From the NCBI GenBank assembly GCA_018266255.1, contig JAFEAT010000001.1:124001-188000 (forward strand): DNA of 64,000 nucleotides. The letters are read 5' to 3'. The notes under the pieces were generated by a model. It made no database searches, was not told where the DNA came from, and saw only the letters and a program-made list of their open reading frames with translations. A program made the translations under genes and the position numbers. Positions 54,723-63,387 of the stretch are shown one piece after another. Source of the stretch: Cyanobacteria bacterium SZAS-4. GTDB taxonomy: Bacteria > Cyanobacteriota > Vampirovibrionia > Obscuribacterales > Obscuribacteraceae. Every line of letters starts with the position of its first letter. The stretch's first letter is position 1.

Positions 54723-54880
54723 AGAAAGCCCAATACTCCAGGTCCGAATGAGAGGAACAGTACGAACTTTTTCAGAGCGCCTTTAGCGAGCAGGCGAAAC
54801 TTTTCGCGATTGCTTTCGCGTCCTTCTTCGTTCTCGTTTGTTGTCGCGTCGTCGTCGGTGGTGGTATCAAAATCTTGCAT
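54692..54880 (-). CDS. Small single-pass membrane protein
   Basis: A 62-residue protein starting at ATG 54880 (AAGGAAG upstream). The first half is acidic (DTTTDDDATTNENEEG), then a basic helix and one C-terminal transmembrane helix (FVLFLSFGPGVLGFLWLLG). Overlaps the acyltransferase start by 31 bp, so it may regulate or anchor it; that is inference. Confidence 0.65.
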   Translation of the reverse strand: MQDFDTTTDDDATTNENEEGRESNREKFRLLAKGALKKFVLFLSFGPGVLGFLWLLGRILKR

Positions 54881-55068
54881 GCTTACACTTCCTTGTCGGG
54901 TGACAGGACTCCTCTTGGTATATCTGATGCACAGTATAAAGTGAAACGGAGTCACCTATCCACAGGCTTGAAAGCCCTCCTTAAGAAACATTTACTGTTA
55001 CTTAGACGAACTCCTCACTGGACCAGTGCTGGTGCGATAATGAGCGCATTACCTGCCGGAGTACACAG

Positions 55069-55389
55069 ATGCAGCCTGATTTGAACAAGATGATGCAAGA
55101 AATGGCGAAAGCGCAGCAAGGGATTTTGAAAGTTCAACAGGAACTTGCGAACACAACCATTGAAGGCTCAGCTGGCGGCGGCGCTGTCACCGTTCAGTGC
55201 ACAGGCTCGATGGACTTTAAGAGCGTCAAAATAAAACCCGAGGCAGTCGACCCTAACGACATTGGAACACTGCAAGACCTGGTGCTTATGGCAATTAAGG
55301 ACGCTTGCAAGAAAGCGCAGGCACTGAGCGAACAGAAGGGCAAAGTCGAGCTTGGCAACATAAAATTGCCACCAGGTCTCGGCCTATAA
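55069..55389 (+). CDS. ybaB: YbaB/EbfC nucleoid-associated protein
   Basis: A 106-residue protein: MQPDLNKMMQEMAKAQQGIL, GGAVTVQCTGSMDFKSVKI and IKDACKKAQALSEQK. Forms dimers that bind DNA. Followed at 4 bp by recR, the usual pairing; dnaX, often first in this set, is not upstream here. Confidence 0.95.
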   Translation: MQPDLNKMMQEMAKAQQGILKVQQELANTTIEGSAGGGAVTVQCTGSMDFKSVKIKPEAVDPNDIGTLQDLVLMAIKDACKKAQALSEQKGKVELGNIKLPPGLGL

Positions 55390-55393
55390 CCGG

Positions 55394-55990
55394 ATGTTTT
55401 TCACTCCACCGCTGGCAAAGCTGATCGAAGAATTTCAAAAATTCCCAGGAGTTGGACCAAAATCGGCTCAACGTATGGCTTTCTACGTGCTCAACATGAA
55501 TTACGATTCAGTGCAAAATCTGGCATTCGCCATCACCGATGCCAAAGACAAAGTGAAAAACTGCAGTAAGTGTTTTCATCTGTCGTCAAACGATCCTTGC
55601 GAAATTTGCACAAGCGATAAGCGCGACCGCTCCAAGATATGCGTCGTTGCAGAAGCTCGTGATGTAATTGCGCTCGAACGTACACGCGAATTTAAGGGCA
55701 GCTATCATGTATTAACAGGCTTAATTTCACCGCTGGAGGGCAAAGGTCCAGAACATTTAAGCATAAGGGAATTACTCAATCGTGTGCACGATGATAATGT
55801 CGAAGAAGTTATTCTCGCCATCAATCCAACAATCGAAGGAGATGCGACAGTTCTCTACCTGAATCATTTGCTCAAACCACTGGGCTCGAAGATAACCAGA
55901 ATTGCTTTCGGATTGCCTGTAGGAGCTGATCTCGAGTACGCAGACGATTCAACATTATCAAAAGCCCTGGAAGGGCGACGAGAAGTTTAG
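55394..55990 (+). CDS. recR: Recombination protein RecR
   Basis: A 198-residue protein with the helix-hairpin-helix (FQKFPGVGPKSAQRMAFYVL), zinc finger (CSKCFH...CEIC) and Toprim domain (ICVVAEARDVIALE). It acts with RecO/RecF to load RecA at gaps. Start ATG 55394 is 4 bp after ybaB. Confidence 0.97.
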   Translation: MFFTPPLAKLIEEFQKFPGVGPKSAQRMAFYVLNMNYDSVQNLAFAITDAKDKVKNCSKCFHLSSNDPCEICTSDKRDRSKICVVAEARDVIALERTREFKGSYHVLTGLISPLEGKGPEHLSIRELLNRVHDDNVEEVILAINPTIEGDATVLYLNHLLKPLGSKITRIAFGLPVGADLEYADDSTLSKALEGRREV

Positions 55991-56019
55991 TGCACCAAAT
56001 ATAACACCAGGCCAAAGTC

Positions 56020-56733
56020 GTGCTATCAGTCTATCGATTTAAAACACCACCGAGTCAATGCCAATACCTGGCCGATCGCAACTGGCAGCTAGAGTACGAA
56101 ATCGTGGCGATGTTGTCAGCCAAAGAGTACGAGCAGAAGATCAATCAGGGTTGGAGAAAATTTGGCTCAGCGTTATTCAGACCACAATGCCAATCCTGCA
56201 CAGCATGCGAATCTTTGCGAGTGCTGGTAGATCAATTCAAACCGAATCGAAATCAACGACGTGTGACCAAGGCAAACAAAGATACCGAACTTCGCATAGT
56301 AAATCCGACGGTAACCAAAGAAAAGATCGATCTCTACATCAAGCATCATGAACACCACACGGAAACTAAAGGTTGGCCGAAGCGCGAAAATTCTCCAGCA
56401 CAAACGATCGCTTCAATGATCAAAAATCCGTTTCCGATGCAAGAATGGCAATACTATCGGGACGGAAAACTGATCGCCATAAGCTACATAGACCCTCTGC
56501 CATTAGGGTTCTCAGGCGTCTACTTCTATTACGATCCCGAATATCGACATCTCTCTCCAGGAACGTGGATCGTTCTATCTATGATCGAGCAGGCTAAGGC
56601 AACGTTAAAGCCTTATGTCTATCTCGGATACTACGTGCAGAAATGTGGCTCAATGGAATACAAAGCCAAATTCGATCCGCACGAAGTTTTGACTCCCGAT
56701 TTAGAGTGGGTGCCGCACGAGAGTTCAGAGTAA
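56020..56733 (+). CDS. bpt: Aspartate/glutamate leucyltransferase (arginyltransferase family)
   Basis: A 237-residue N-end-rule transferase: YRFKTPPSQCQYLADRNWQL at the start, KFGSALFRPQCQSCTACESL with the Cys pair, and a GNAT-like C-terminal half (GFSGVYFYYDPEYRHLSPG, LGYYVQKCGSMEYKAKFDP). Adds Leu (or Arg) to proteins with N-terminal Asp or Glu, targeting them for Clp degradation. Start is GTG. Confidence 0.9.
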   Translation: MLSVYRFKTPPSQCQYLADRNWQLEYEIVAMLSAKEYEQKINQGWRKFGSALFRPQCQSCTACESLRVLVDQFKPNRNQRRVTKANKDTELRIVNPTVTKEKIDLYIKHHEHHTETKGWPKRENSPAQTIASMIKNPFPMQEWQYYRDGKLIAISYIDPLPLGFSGVYFYYDPEYRHLSPGTWIVLSMIEQAKATLKPYVYLGYYVQKCGSMEYKAKFDPHEVLTPDLEWVPHESSE

Positions 56734-56789
56734 GGCACCAGGACCAGGTGGACGAGCGCAGTTCAAGCCTGCAAGTCTACCTCTTAGAC

Positions 56790-58739
56790 CTAGACCTGAA
56801 CGAAGTCCATAACGAATTTCGCAACTTTCGCTGCGCTCAGACCGTAGTCATCGAGCAAGATATTGCGAGCACCATGCTCAACGAATCGATCTTCTAGCGC
56901 GACAACCGCAATTTCGGCTTGCTTCACCTTTGGATTCTTCGCTTTCTGCTGAGCTGCCCACTCAAGGATTGCAGAGCCAAATCCACCAGCCATGCAGCCT
57001 TCTTCTAAAGTGAAGATCTTGCTGTCTTTGTTTTCGACCAATTTTTTAAGCAATTCAGCATCCAACGGCTTAGCAGAGCGCGCACTAATAATAGTGGCAT
57101 CGATATTGGCGGCTTGCAAAAGTGGAAGTGCGTTTTTCGCAGTTTCAACCATTGCTCCATAAGCCAAGAGAACGATGTTTTTATTGGCACCCGAGTGCAC
57201 TAGCTCCCATTTATCGAAATCGATCAACTCGAAAGCGCCTGCAGCATCTGGCTCTACAGCCTTATCGCGAGGGAATCGGATCGCCACCGGTCCATCGGCT
57301 CTCTTCACTGCTGTATAAACCATATTGCGCAGTTCACGAGTATTTCGTGGTGCTAGAACCTTTAGATTAGGAATGCTACGCATGAAGGCGATGTCGAAAA
57401 CACCTTGATGTGTTTCGCCATCTTCTACCAATCCACCTCTGTCGATTCCGAACACGACTGGCAAATTCAAAATCGCCACATCGTGAATGACTTGATCGAT
57501 TGCCCGTTGCAAGAATGTGGAGTAAATCGAAACTACAGGCTTCAATCCAGCTTTCGCCATACCACCAGCCATCGTTACAGCGTGCTGTTCGCATATCGCC
57601 ACATCGAAGAACCGATCGGGAAAAAGCGTTCCAAATTTTACGAGCCCACTTCCTTCAGCAGTGGCCGGAGTGATTGCCACCATATTTGGTTCCTGATCGG
57701 CAATTTCAATCAGCGCTTGCGTGAAGATGTCTGAATAAGTTTTTGCTTTTGGCTTAGCAGGTTGAGCCGGTTCGATCTTTTCGCTTAACGGAGGCTCCAG
57801 GCTGAATGCAGGCACTCCATGGAACTTGATCGAATCCTTCTCGGCAGGCTCGTAGCCTTTGCCTTTCTGCGTGATGATGTGAATGATTTGAGGGCTGCTC
57901 AAATCTTTTACTTTATTCAATGCGTCAATAACAGCGCCAACATTGTGACCATCAATCGGTCCTGAATAATTGACACCAAGTTTTTCAAATACGATTCCAG
58001 GTGTGTCGAAGCGCTCTTTGGCTTGCTTCTTCACCGACATGATCATCTCCCAGACAGCGGGCGTCAACTGCGCACGGTCCAGACGTCCTTCAATCTGATC
58101 GAGCTTTTCTTTGATGTCTTGATAGAAAAACGTTTCCTTGATGCGCTTCATATATTGAGAGAAGCCACCGACGTTCGCGCTAATCGACATTTCGTTGTCA
58201 TTCAAAATAATCAATACATTGCGCTGAATATGACCGAGGTGGTTGATCGCCTCAAGCGCCATTCCACCAGTCAATCCGCCGTCGCCAATAACGGCGATAA
58301 CTTTGTGATTCTGCTTCAGATGATCGCGAGCGATTGCCATGCCAACTGCAAGCGAGATTGAAGTTGAGCTGTGACCAGCCACAAACGCGTCATGCTCGCT
58401 TTCAAGTGGATTAACGAAACCACTCAACCCTTTATATTGACGAAGACTTTTGAACTGGTCGCGTCGGCCGGTGAGCATCTTATGAACGTAGCATTGATGA
58501 CCAACGTCCCAAAGTATCGTATCTTGCGGCGTTTGGAAGATTCGATGCAGACCCAGCGTGATTTCCACGATGCCCAGGTTCGATGCTAAATGCCCACCCG
58601 TCTTCGATAGATTGTTGATTACTTCCTGGCGAATTTCTTCTGCCAGTGATTGCAACTGATCCACAGACAAATTCTTCAGTTCTGCAGGACTCAGAATTGC
58701 ATCGAGAAAAGACGTGGGCGGCTTTGCCAGTGTGTACAT
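56790..58739 (-). CDS. dxs: 1-deoxy-D-xylulose-5-phosphate synthase
   Basis: A 649-residue thiamine diphosphate enzyme making DXP from pyruvate and glyceraldehyde 3-phosphate in the MEP isoprenoid pathway. ThDP motif GDGGLTGGMALEAINHLG and NDNEMSIS, and HQCYVHKMLTGR. C-terminal half has FDVAICEQHAVTMAGGMA. The ATG at 58739 gives the usual YTLAKPPTSFLD start; an upstream in-frame start adds 27 residues that do not match. No other isoprenoid genes nearby. Confidence 0.97.
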   Translation of the reverse strand: MYTLAKPPTSFLDAILSPAELKNLSVDQLQSLAEEIRQEVINNLSKTGGHLASNLGIVEITLGLHRIFQTPQDTILWDVGHQCYVHKMLTGRRDQFKSLRQYKGLSGFVNPLESEHDAFVAGHSSTSISLAVGMAIARDHLKQNHKVIAVIGDGGLTGGMALEAINHLGHIQRNVLIILNDNEMSISANVGGFSQYMKRIKETFFYQDIKEKLDQIEGRLDRAQLTPAVWEMIMSVKKQAKERFDTPGIVFEKLGVNYSGPIDGHNVGAVIDALNKVKDLSSPQIIHIITQKGKGYEPAEKDSIKFHGVPAFSLEPPLSEKIEPAQPAKPKAKTYSDIFTQALIEIADQEPNMVAITPATAEGSGLVKFGTLFPDRFFDVAICEQHAVTMAGGMAKAGLKPVVSIYSTFLQRAIDQVIHDVAILNLPVVFGIDRGGLVEDGETHQGVFDIAFMRSIPNLKVLAPRNTRELRNMVYTAVKRADGPVAIRFPRDKAVEPDAAGAFELIDFDKWELVHSGANKNIVLLAYGAMVETAKNALPLLQAANIDATIISARSAKPLDAELLKKLVENKDSKIFTLEEGCMAGGFGSAILEWAAQQKAKNPKVKQAEIAVVALEDRFVEHGARNILLDDYGLSAAKVAKFVMDFVQV

Positions 58740-59179
58740 AGACTGCCGGAGTTCCCTGTATAAGAGTTGATTAGAGTAAATGATATCAATCTGTAATTGG
58801 CCATAGCTTAATAAAATCAATCATTTTGCATTCCAAAATGGAGTTTACTAGCACCTGTAAGCGTTTCAGCCTATAATAGCGGTTGAAAAGAGTTTACGCC
58901 TGGTTAACGATCTGGTTACGAAGTGCGTATGGTTAAGAGTCGTTACTATTTCTGGACCAAAGTACAGCAAATATTATTCGGGGCGAGGCTTTCCAAGATT
59001 TTGCCGTCTGGCGAAAAACGAATCTTCTTCTTGCCTGCGATCGCCCCAGCTGGCACCAAATATGGTACCAATGTAGACCAGATCAGTCACTTCAAGATCG
59101 ATTTCCAGTGGAAATTTTATAGTTATGAGCATCGGTACACTGTAGACTCAAATACACACTCCAAACAAAGCAATTCAAA
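58740..59179. other. 440-bp divergent intergenic region
   Basis: It separates leftward dxs from the rightward receiver gene. A 140-residue open frame over it (58923-59345) overlaps the receiver gene out of frame and looks non-coding. A near-palindrome around GGCACCAAATATGGTACCAA (~59051-59070) may be a site. No other features. Confidence 0.5.
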
Positions 59180-59554
59180 ATGGACTCACCACAAATTCTG
59201 GTCGTCGACGACCATTCCGAAATCCGCTTTCTGCTTCAGGCTCAGCTTAAAAAGCTGGGACATACATGCGACGAGGCCGAGGATGGAATGGATGCCTTTG
59301 AACGATATCAAAACCACCCCTATTCGCTGGTGCTCATGGATTTAGCAATGCCAAGATTGAATGGGCTTGAAGCAACGAAAATGATTCGAGATTACGAGCA
59401 GACAAACGACAAAGAGCGTTCAGTGATCATTGCCGTAACGGGGCAGGGAGAGCGATCCGAGTGCCTCTCGGCCGGAATGGACGACTTCACTGAAAAGCCG
59501 ATTCTCATGGACAAGCTGAAGGTCTTGCTCGAACGCTGGTTACCATCCAACTGA
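59180..59554 (+). CDS. CheY-like single-domain response regulator
   Basis: A 124-residue receiver: ILVVDDHSEIRFLL (acidic pair), phospho-Asp in LVLMDLAMPRLNG, Thr in IIAVTGQGE and Lys in FTEKPILMDKL. No output domain. The start is ATG 59180. Typical of a phosphorelay intermediate. Partner kinase not evident in the window. Confidence 0.93.
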   Translation: MDSPQILVVDDHSEIRFLLQAQLKKLGHTCDEAEDGMDAFERYQNHPYSLVLMDLAMPRLNGLEATKMIRDYEQTNDKERSVIIAVTGQGERSECLSAGMDDFTEKPILMDKLKVLLERWLPSN

Positions 59555-59561
59555 TAATTGG

Positions 59562-59762
59562 CTACCAGACGTCTTCTTCGTGTCGCAAGAAGTGTGTGAC
59601 AATGCCACCGACGACACATATCGATCCGGCCACTAGCATGAACATGCTCGTGATGTTGGTGATGGCGACGTCAGCGTCTGCCATACCATTTTTGAGAAGA
59701 ACCGAAACACCTATAAAGATGCAGCCCAGAAGTACTACCGAAGCTGGCAACCATTTTTTCAT
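59562..59762 (-). CDS. Small two-helix membrane protein
   Basis: A 66-residue protein with two transmembrane helices (MKKWLPASVVLLGCIFIGVS and TSMFMLVAGSICVVGGIVTH) and a short acidic C-terminus (RHEEDVW). Converges with the receiver gene, 7 bp away. No family known to me. Confidence 0.6.
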   Translation of the reverse strand: MKKWLPASVVLLGCIFIGVSVLLKNGMADADVAITNITSMFMLVAGSICVVGGIVTHFLRHEEDVW

Positions 59763-59873
59763 CGCTAACTTCGCTCCGGGACACCGAATTCAAATCGGAA
59801 CTTGCTCTACCTCTCTACTGTAACACTGGTTTGAGGGGACGCAACAGCTAAAAGCAGACAGGTGCAGCGTGGC

Positions 59874-59897
59874 AAGTTCAACTTCAAGTTCAACTTC
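59874..59897. repeat. Two tandem copies of a 12-bp palindrome
   Basis: AAGTTCAACTTC is repeated back to back, and each copy carries an interrupted GAAGTT/AACTTC symmetry. It lies ~80 bp before the next start. Could be a regulatory site or slippage product. Confidence 0.55.
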
Positions 59898-59977
59898 AAG
59901 CGGTAAGCAAGGCAACGCATATATAATCGAGCACGTGGTAGGTAACACTTAAGTTCCCTGATTTGGAAGGAGTTCTA

Positions 59978-60832
59978 ATGGCTCGTAAATTCGTTGAAAA
60001 AGGCTTGCTTGTACTCGCTTGCAGCATCGGCGTCGTCACGCCTTCCTTAGCCGCCGCAGGTCCAGCGAGCAACCCCACTGAAGCTTCGGCTGCTCCCGCC
60101 TCCAGCACGACAACCACAACGACGACCACCGCTCCTTCGTCGACCACTACCAGTTCGACCACAACTTCCGTGACGACGGCTCCAGCAGCATCGGCGACCG
60201 CTGCGGCAGCCGCAGCTCCCGCAGCAAGCGCAGCGACAGGCTCGACAGCAGCAGCGACCACCGCTCCTGCAGCGACAGCCGCAACGACGGGAGCACCTGC
60301 CGACGCGACTGCCACGACTTCAACCACGACCACGACGACAGATGCGACCAAGACAACCACTGAGACAAAGCCAAAGAAGGGCAAAGACGGTTATCCCTGG
60401 AGCACCAAGAAAGATACTGCTGAAGACACAACCAATTACTCGCAAAATTATGAGAATGCCGCTCACTCAGAGTGCATATTGATTGCAGAATATCTGGGAT
60501 ATCAAAAGAATCCTGACGTGCGCTTCAATCAGCCGATTCAAGCAGATTACAAGATTGTCAAAATCTTGAAAGGACCACCGCTAAATAAGCGGCTGCCCAT
60601 CAAGTACGAATTTCATGACCACACGAACCCGCCAACACCACCAGGCTGGAAGTTCAGCGAGAAAGAAATGCCAGCCGTAGGCAGTCGTTGGCTTATCTTC
60701 ATCGAACACGCCGTGCCGCACAACGGTCAATTTGAGACCTATCAAGGAAATTATGGACGTCAGCCCGAGACCGAAGACAACCTGAACAAAATCTACGAGT
60801 TACTCGCAAAACAGGGCGAAACCGGGTATTAA
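59978..60832 (+). CDS. Secreted protein with long Thr/Ala/Ser low-complexity stalk
   Basis: A 284-residue protein from ATG 59978 after GGAAGGAG. Signal peptide to ~27 (ending LAAAG). Residues ~30-130 are runs of Thr, Ala and Ser, a likely heavily glycosylated or flexible stalk. The C-terminal ~150 residues form a compact domain (SECILIAEYLGYQKNPDVRF, YKIVKILKGPP, SRWLIFIEHAVPHNG) that I cannot name but which recalls tissue-inhibitor/OB-like secreted domains. Confidence 0.75.
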   Translation: MARKFVEKGLLVLACSIGVVTPSLAAAGPASNPTEASAAPASSTTTTTTTTAPSSTTTSSTTTSVTTAPAASATAAAAAAPAASAATGSTAAATTAPAATAATTGAPADATATTSTTTTTTDATKTTTETKPKKGKDGYPWSTKKDTAEDTTNYSQNYENAAHSECILIAEYLGYQKNPDVRFNQPIQADYKIVKILKGPPLNKRLPIKYEFHDHTNPPTPPGWKFSEKEMPAVGSRWLIFIEHAVPHNGQFETYQGNYGRQPETEDNLNKIYELLAKQGETGY

Positions 60833-60957
60833 AACTGACGAATGTAAGCATTGACAATCGCCTGTAAGCTATCCTCTGTGGCTTTTCGGGACTTTTGCAG
60901 CTCTGCCAATACCTCAAAATCTTCACCGCTCAGACGTTTCCAGCGAATCGCCCTCAT
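60829..60957 (-). CDS. Possible small gene or gene remnant
   Basis: A 42-residue frame from ATG 60957 with a protein-like sequence (RWKRLSGEDFEVLAELQKSR, then ATEDSLQAIVNAYIRQF). The frame stays open upstream for another ~25 plausible residues (PSKIFRGYVRNRP) before losing sense, which suggests the tail of an older gene cut by the neighbouring one. Its stop overlaps the previous gene's end by 4 bp. Low certainty. Confidence 0.35.
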   Translation of the reverse strand: MRAIRWKRLSGEDFEVLAELQKSRKATEDSLQAIVNAYIRQF

Positions 60958-61037
60958 CAAGAGCAGCGGTCGATTCCGAACGTAGCCTCGAAAAATCTTG
61001 GACGGCGCCGCCAGCCCGAGCAAAGCGAGGCGCCGGT

Positions 61038-62066
61038 ATGGCAGCGATTGCGATTTTCTCTGTAATTTTCGTGGCCAGCGTGGGTCTCTTCTATCAATGG
61101 AAACAGCAATCGACGTTGCACAGTCTGCCGCTCGCTTGCAGAGATTCGGTTGAGAAAATCGACACGTTTTTGCACGGCACAAGCGATCCCGATTGTGTGA
61201 TGCTGGGTTCGTCAGTATTTTTGGTGCCCGCGGTGTACTGCGAAGAACATCGATTGGGACACACACTTGTTGCCCGAGAAGCCGATGCTGATTTAGCAAA
61301 ACGATTGATTCGCTGCGATAACGCACCAGAGTTAGAACGGCAGTTAACCAAACGGCTTCACAAGCCAATCTCCGTGCGAAATTTGTCAGTCGCAGGCTCG
61401 AATGTTTCGGACTACCTGGCTGAACTCAAGGCAATGCACGAAGCCGGTCGCAAACCCAAATTGGTCGTCTGCGGGCTGGGTGTGCGAGATTTCGTGCAGT
61501 CTTTTTTCCGCATGAATCCGAAAAACAATCCGGCAGTGAAGTTGATCGAAAATAACGGTCAAAAGAAACTCGACGAGCAGATGCTGAGTGATTTGAGAGA
61601 AGGATGCATAACCAGCATTTTCAGCGAACCTCGTAAGGTGCTTGCAAGCGTTCAAGCGAAATTGACTAACAACGCGCCTGTTATGTCCATACCGAAAAGC
61701 GAAGAGGAGATGACGACAAAGCTTGCGCAGGCGCTAACAGATGCTCCAAAGCGCGCCGCATTCATCGACGGGCAACTCGATTCTTACAAAGAGCTGCTTC
61801 GCTATTGTCACGATCAATCAATTCCTCTACTAATTGTAGAAGTGCCAAAACGCGGCGGCTGGACAGGGGTCGTCGACGATGCGACAGTGCAGCGAATCAA
61901 AGCGACGATCGTTGGCGAGTGCAAAACGTATAATGTTCCTTACAGCAATATCGGAACAGGATTCAGCTACTCGGATTTCGGCGATGACATACATCCTAAT
62001 GAAGTAGGTGGCGCGAAAATGTTCGACAAACTGGCAGCAGCTGTTATTGAACGCGGTGCTCTTTAG
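61038..62066 (+). CDS. Membrane-anchored SGNH-hydrolase-like protein
   Basis: A 342-residue protein with an N-terminal anchor (AAIAIFSVIFVASVGLFY) and an extracytoplasmic alpha/beta domain. MLGSSVFLVPA is in the GDS position, VRNLSVAGSNVSDYLAEL in block II, and DDIHPNEVGGAKMFDKLA has the Asp-x-x-His of block V. So an SGNH-type esterase or acyltransferase, like those acting on cell-surface glycans. GAGG is 8 bp before the ATG. Confidence 0.78.
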   Translation: MAAIAIFSVIFVASVGLFYQWKQQSTLHSLPLACRDSVEKIDTFLHGTSDPDCVMLGSSVFLVPAVYCEEHRLGHTLVAREADADLAKRLIRCDNAPELERQLTKRLHKPISVRNLSVAGSNVSDYLAELKAMHEAGRKPKLVVCGLGVRDFVQSFFRMNPKNNPAVKLIENNGQKKLDEQMLSDLREGCITSIFSEPRKVLASVQAKLTNNAPVMSIPKSEEEMTTKLAQALTDAPKRAAFIDGQLDSYKELLRYCHDQSIPLLIVEVPKRGGWTGVVDDATVQRIKATIVGECKTYNVPYSNIGTGFSYSDFGDDIHPNEVGGAKMFDKLAAAVIERGAL

Positions 62067-62070
62067 AAAA

Positions 62071-63384
62071 GTGCGATTGGATATTTTATCGGTAATGCTC
62101 GTCCAATTTGTGGTCGCCACATTGTCTGCCGGCGCGAAAACTTCGGACAGCCAGACCGACCCGAATGGGAATCTGAAAAGCGAGCAAAAATCCGAAGCGA
62201 AATTAGAATCGAAGATGGAATCGAAATCAGATTCCACCGTAGTCTCGGTCAGTAAAGCGGCTGTCGATGGAATTCTTTCGACTGTTTCAGCACCAACAAC
62301 GATGCAGCTCGATCAGATTGAGAGGGATGCATTTTCCCATTCTTATTCGACTGATACCAGCGAACAACGAGTTTGTCGGCTGGAGCAATTCGTATTCGGA
62401 AAACAGTTTTCCGGCGACCTGGCGAAACGATTCAAAAAAGTGCGCAGTGCTCTTGCACCAAAAGAAATAGAGAAAGCAATTTCGCCAACAACTGGCTCTG
62501 AAAGTAGCTCCACGGATGCAGGCGAGAAGAAAGCAAAAGTTTATGACTTTCCAACATTGATTAAAAAACCGGCCGAGGCGCCACCACCGCCGGAGCCAAC
62601 AAAAACACATGTTGGATTAATCGACGTGATGAATCGAGGCATCGATAATTACAACGTCCACAAATACACGAATGCAGAAGATGATTTCGAAGAGTGTTGC
62701 GCGATGGCTCCGGGCATGTCTAGATGCTTTGCCTACTTAGCCATCACCAAGATGCAACTCAATCTCAGACAAGCAGCAATCGATTCATTTCGCACATCCT
62801 TTATGCTCGACCCGTTTGGAAATTATGGCAGGTACGCCAAATCGTGTCTCGTTACTCTGGCTGGAGACGAAGCGATGCGAAAGCGTCCACCAGTCGATTC
62901 CAAACAAGTGCTGGATGTTGCGATGAGCAATATCGATAAACAATCCTCCGACATTAGCAGCCGTCATCAAGCTCAAGCCAATCAAGTTGCGTCTGCGCGC
63001 ATCGGCTATCGACCCGACGGAATGATGATCGACTCAAGAATACAATCCAACAACGCCCGCATCGAAGGGGCTCTGCGGGCGGCACATACGGTAGAATCTG
63101 CAAACAATTTGAAGCACATGCTCGCTGTCAAAAAGATGCCAGGCGACGCAAACCTGAGGGCGTGGGGAACAACGTTGACGACTAGGTATTACGGCAACGA
63201 GACTTACCTGAACGCTCCTTATTACATTCCCAAAGAGAGGCCAATGGAGTTGAAAGCGATCGTACGATCGCTTCAATCGATGCACAGCAAAAATAATCAC
63301 GCACCATCGGCGGTTCACAGCAAAGGAACGCACAAATCATCAAAGACCACGGCAGCACACAAGAAACATTCTAAAAGAGGCTAA
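62071..63384 (+). CDS. Secreted TPR-like protein of unknown function
   Basis: A 437-residue protein. GTG 62071 gives a signal peptide (RLDILSVMLVQFVVATLSAG); an ATG at 62095 is an alternative. A charged Ser/Glu/Lys region is followed by RVCRLEQFVFGKQF, an LE-F(V/F)FG motif seen in repeated form in some cyanobacterial and related secreted proteins. Residues ~180-265 have TPR-like helices (IDNYNVHKYTNAEDDFEECC, KMQLNLRQAAIDSFRTSF). The C-terminus is Lys/His/Ser-rich. Four bases after the SGNH gene. Confidence 0.7.
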   Translation: MRLDILSVMLVQFVVATLSAGAKTSDSQTDPNGNLKSEQKSEAKLESKMESKSDSTVVSVSKAAVDGILSTVSAPTTMQLDQIERDAFSHSYSTDTSEQRVCRLEQFVFGKQFSGDLAKRFKKVRSALAPKEIEKAISPTTGSESSSTDAGEKKAKVYDFPTLIKKPAEAPPPPEPTKTHVGLIDVMNRGIDNYNVHKYTNAEDDFEECCAMAPGMSRCFAYLAITKMQLNLRQAAIDSFRTSFMLDPFGNYGRYAKSCLVTLAGDEAMRKRPPVDSKQVLDVAMSNIDKQSSDISSRHQAQANQVASARIGYRPDGMMIDSRIQSNNARIEGALRAAHTVESANNLKHMLAVKKMPGDANLRAWGTTLTTRYYGNETYLNAPYYIPKERPMELKAIVRSLQSMHSKNNHAPSAVHSKGTHKSSKTTAAHKKHSKRG

Positions 63385-63387
63385 CTC

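Noticed and set aside
58923..59345. 140-residue open frame before and into the receiver gene
   Set aside because: It overlaps the certain CheY-like gene out of frame and its sequence has no family pattern.
60829..61368. 179-residue minus-strand frame over the SGNH gene
   Set aside because: Most of it is antisense to a well-supported gene; only the last ~42 residues look coding, so only that part is listed, at low confidence.
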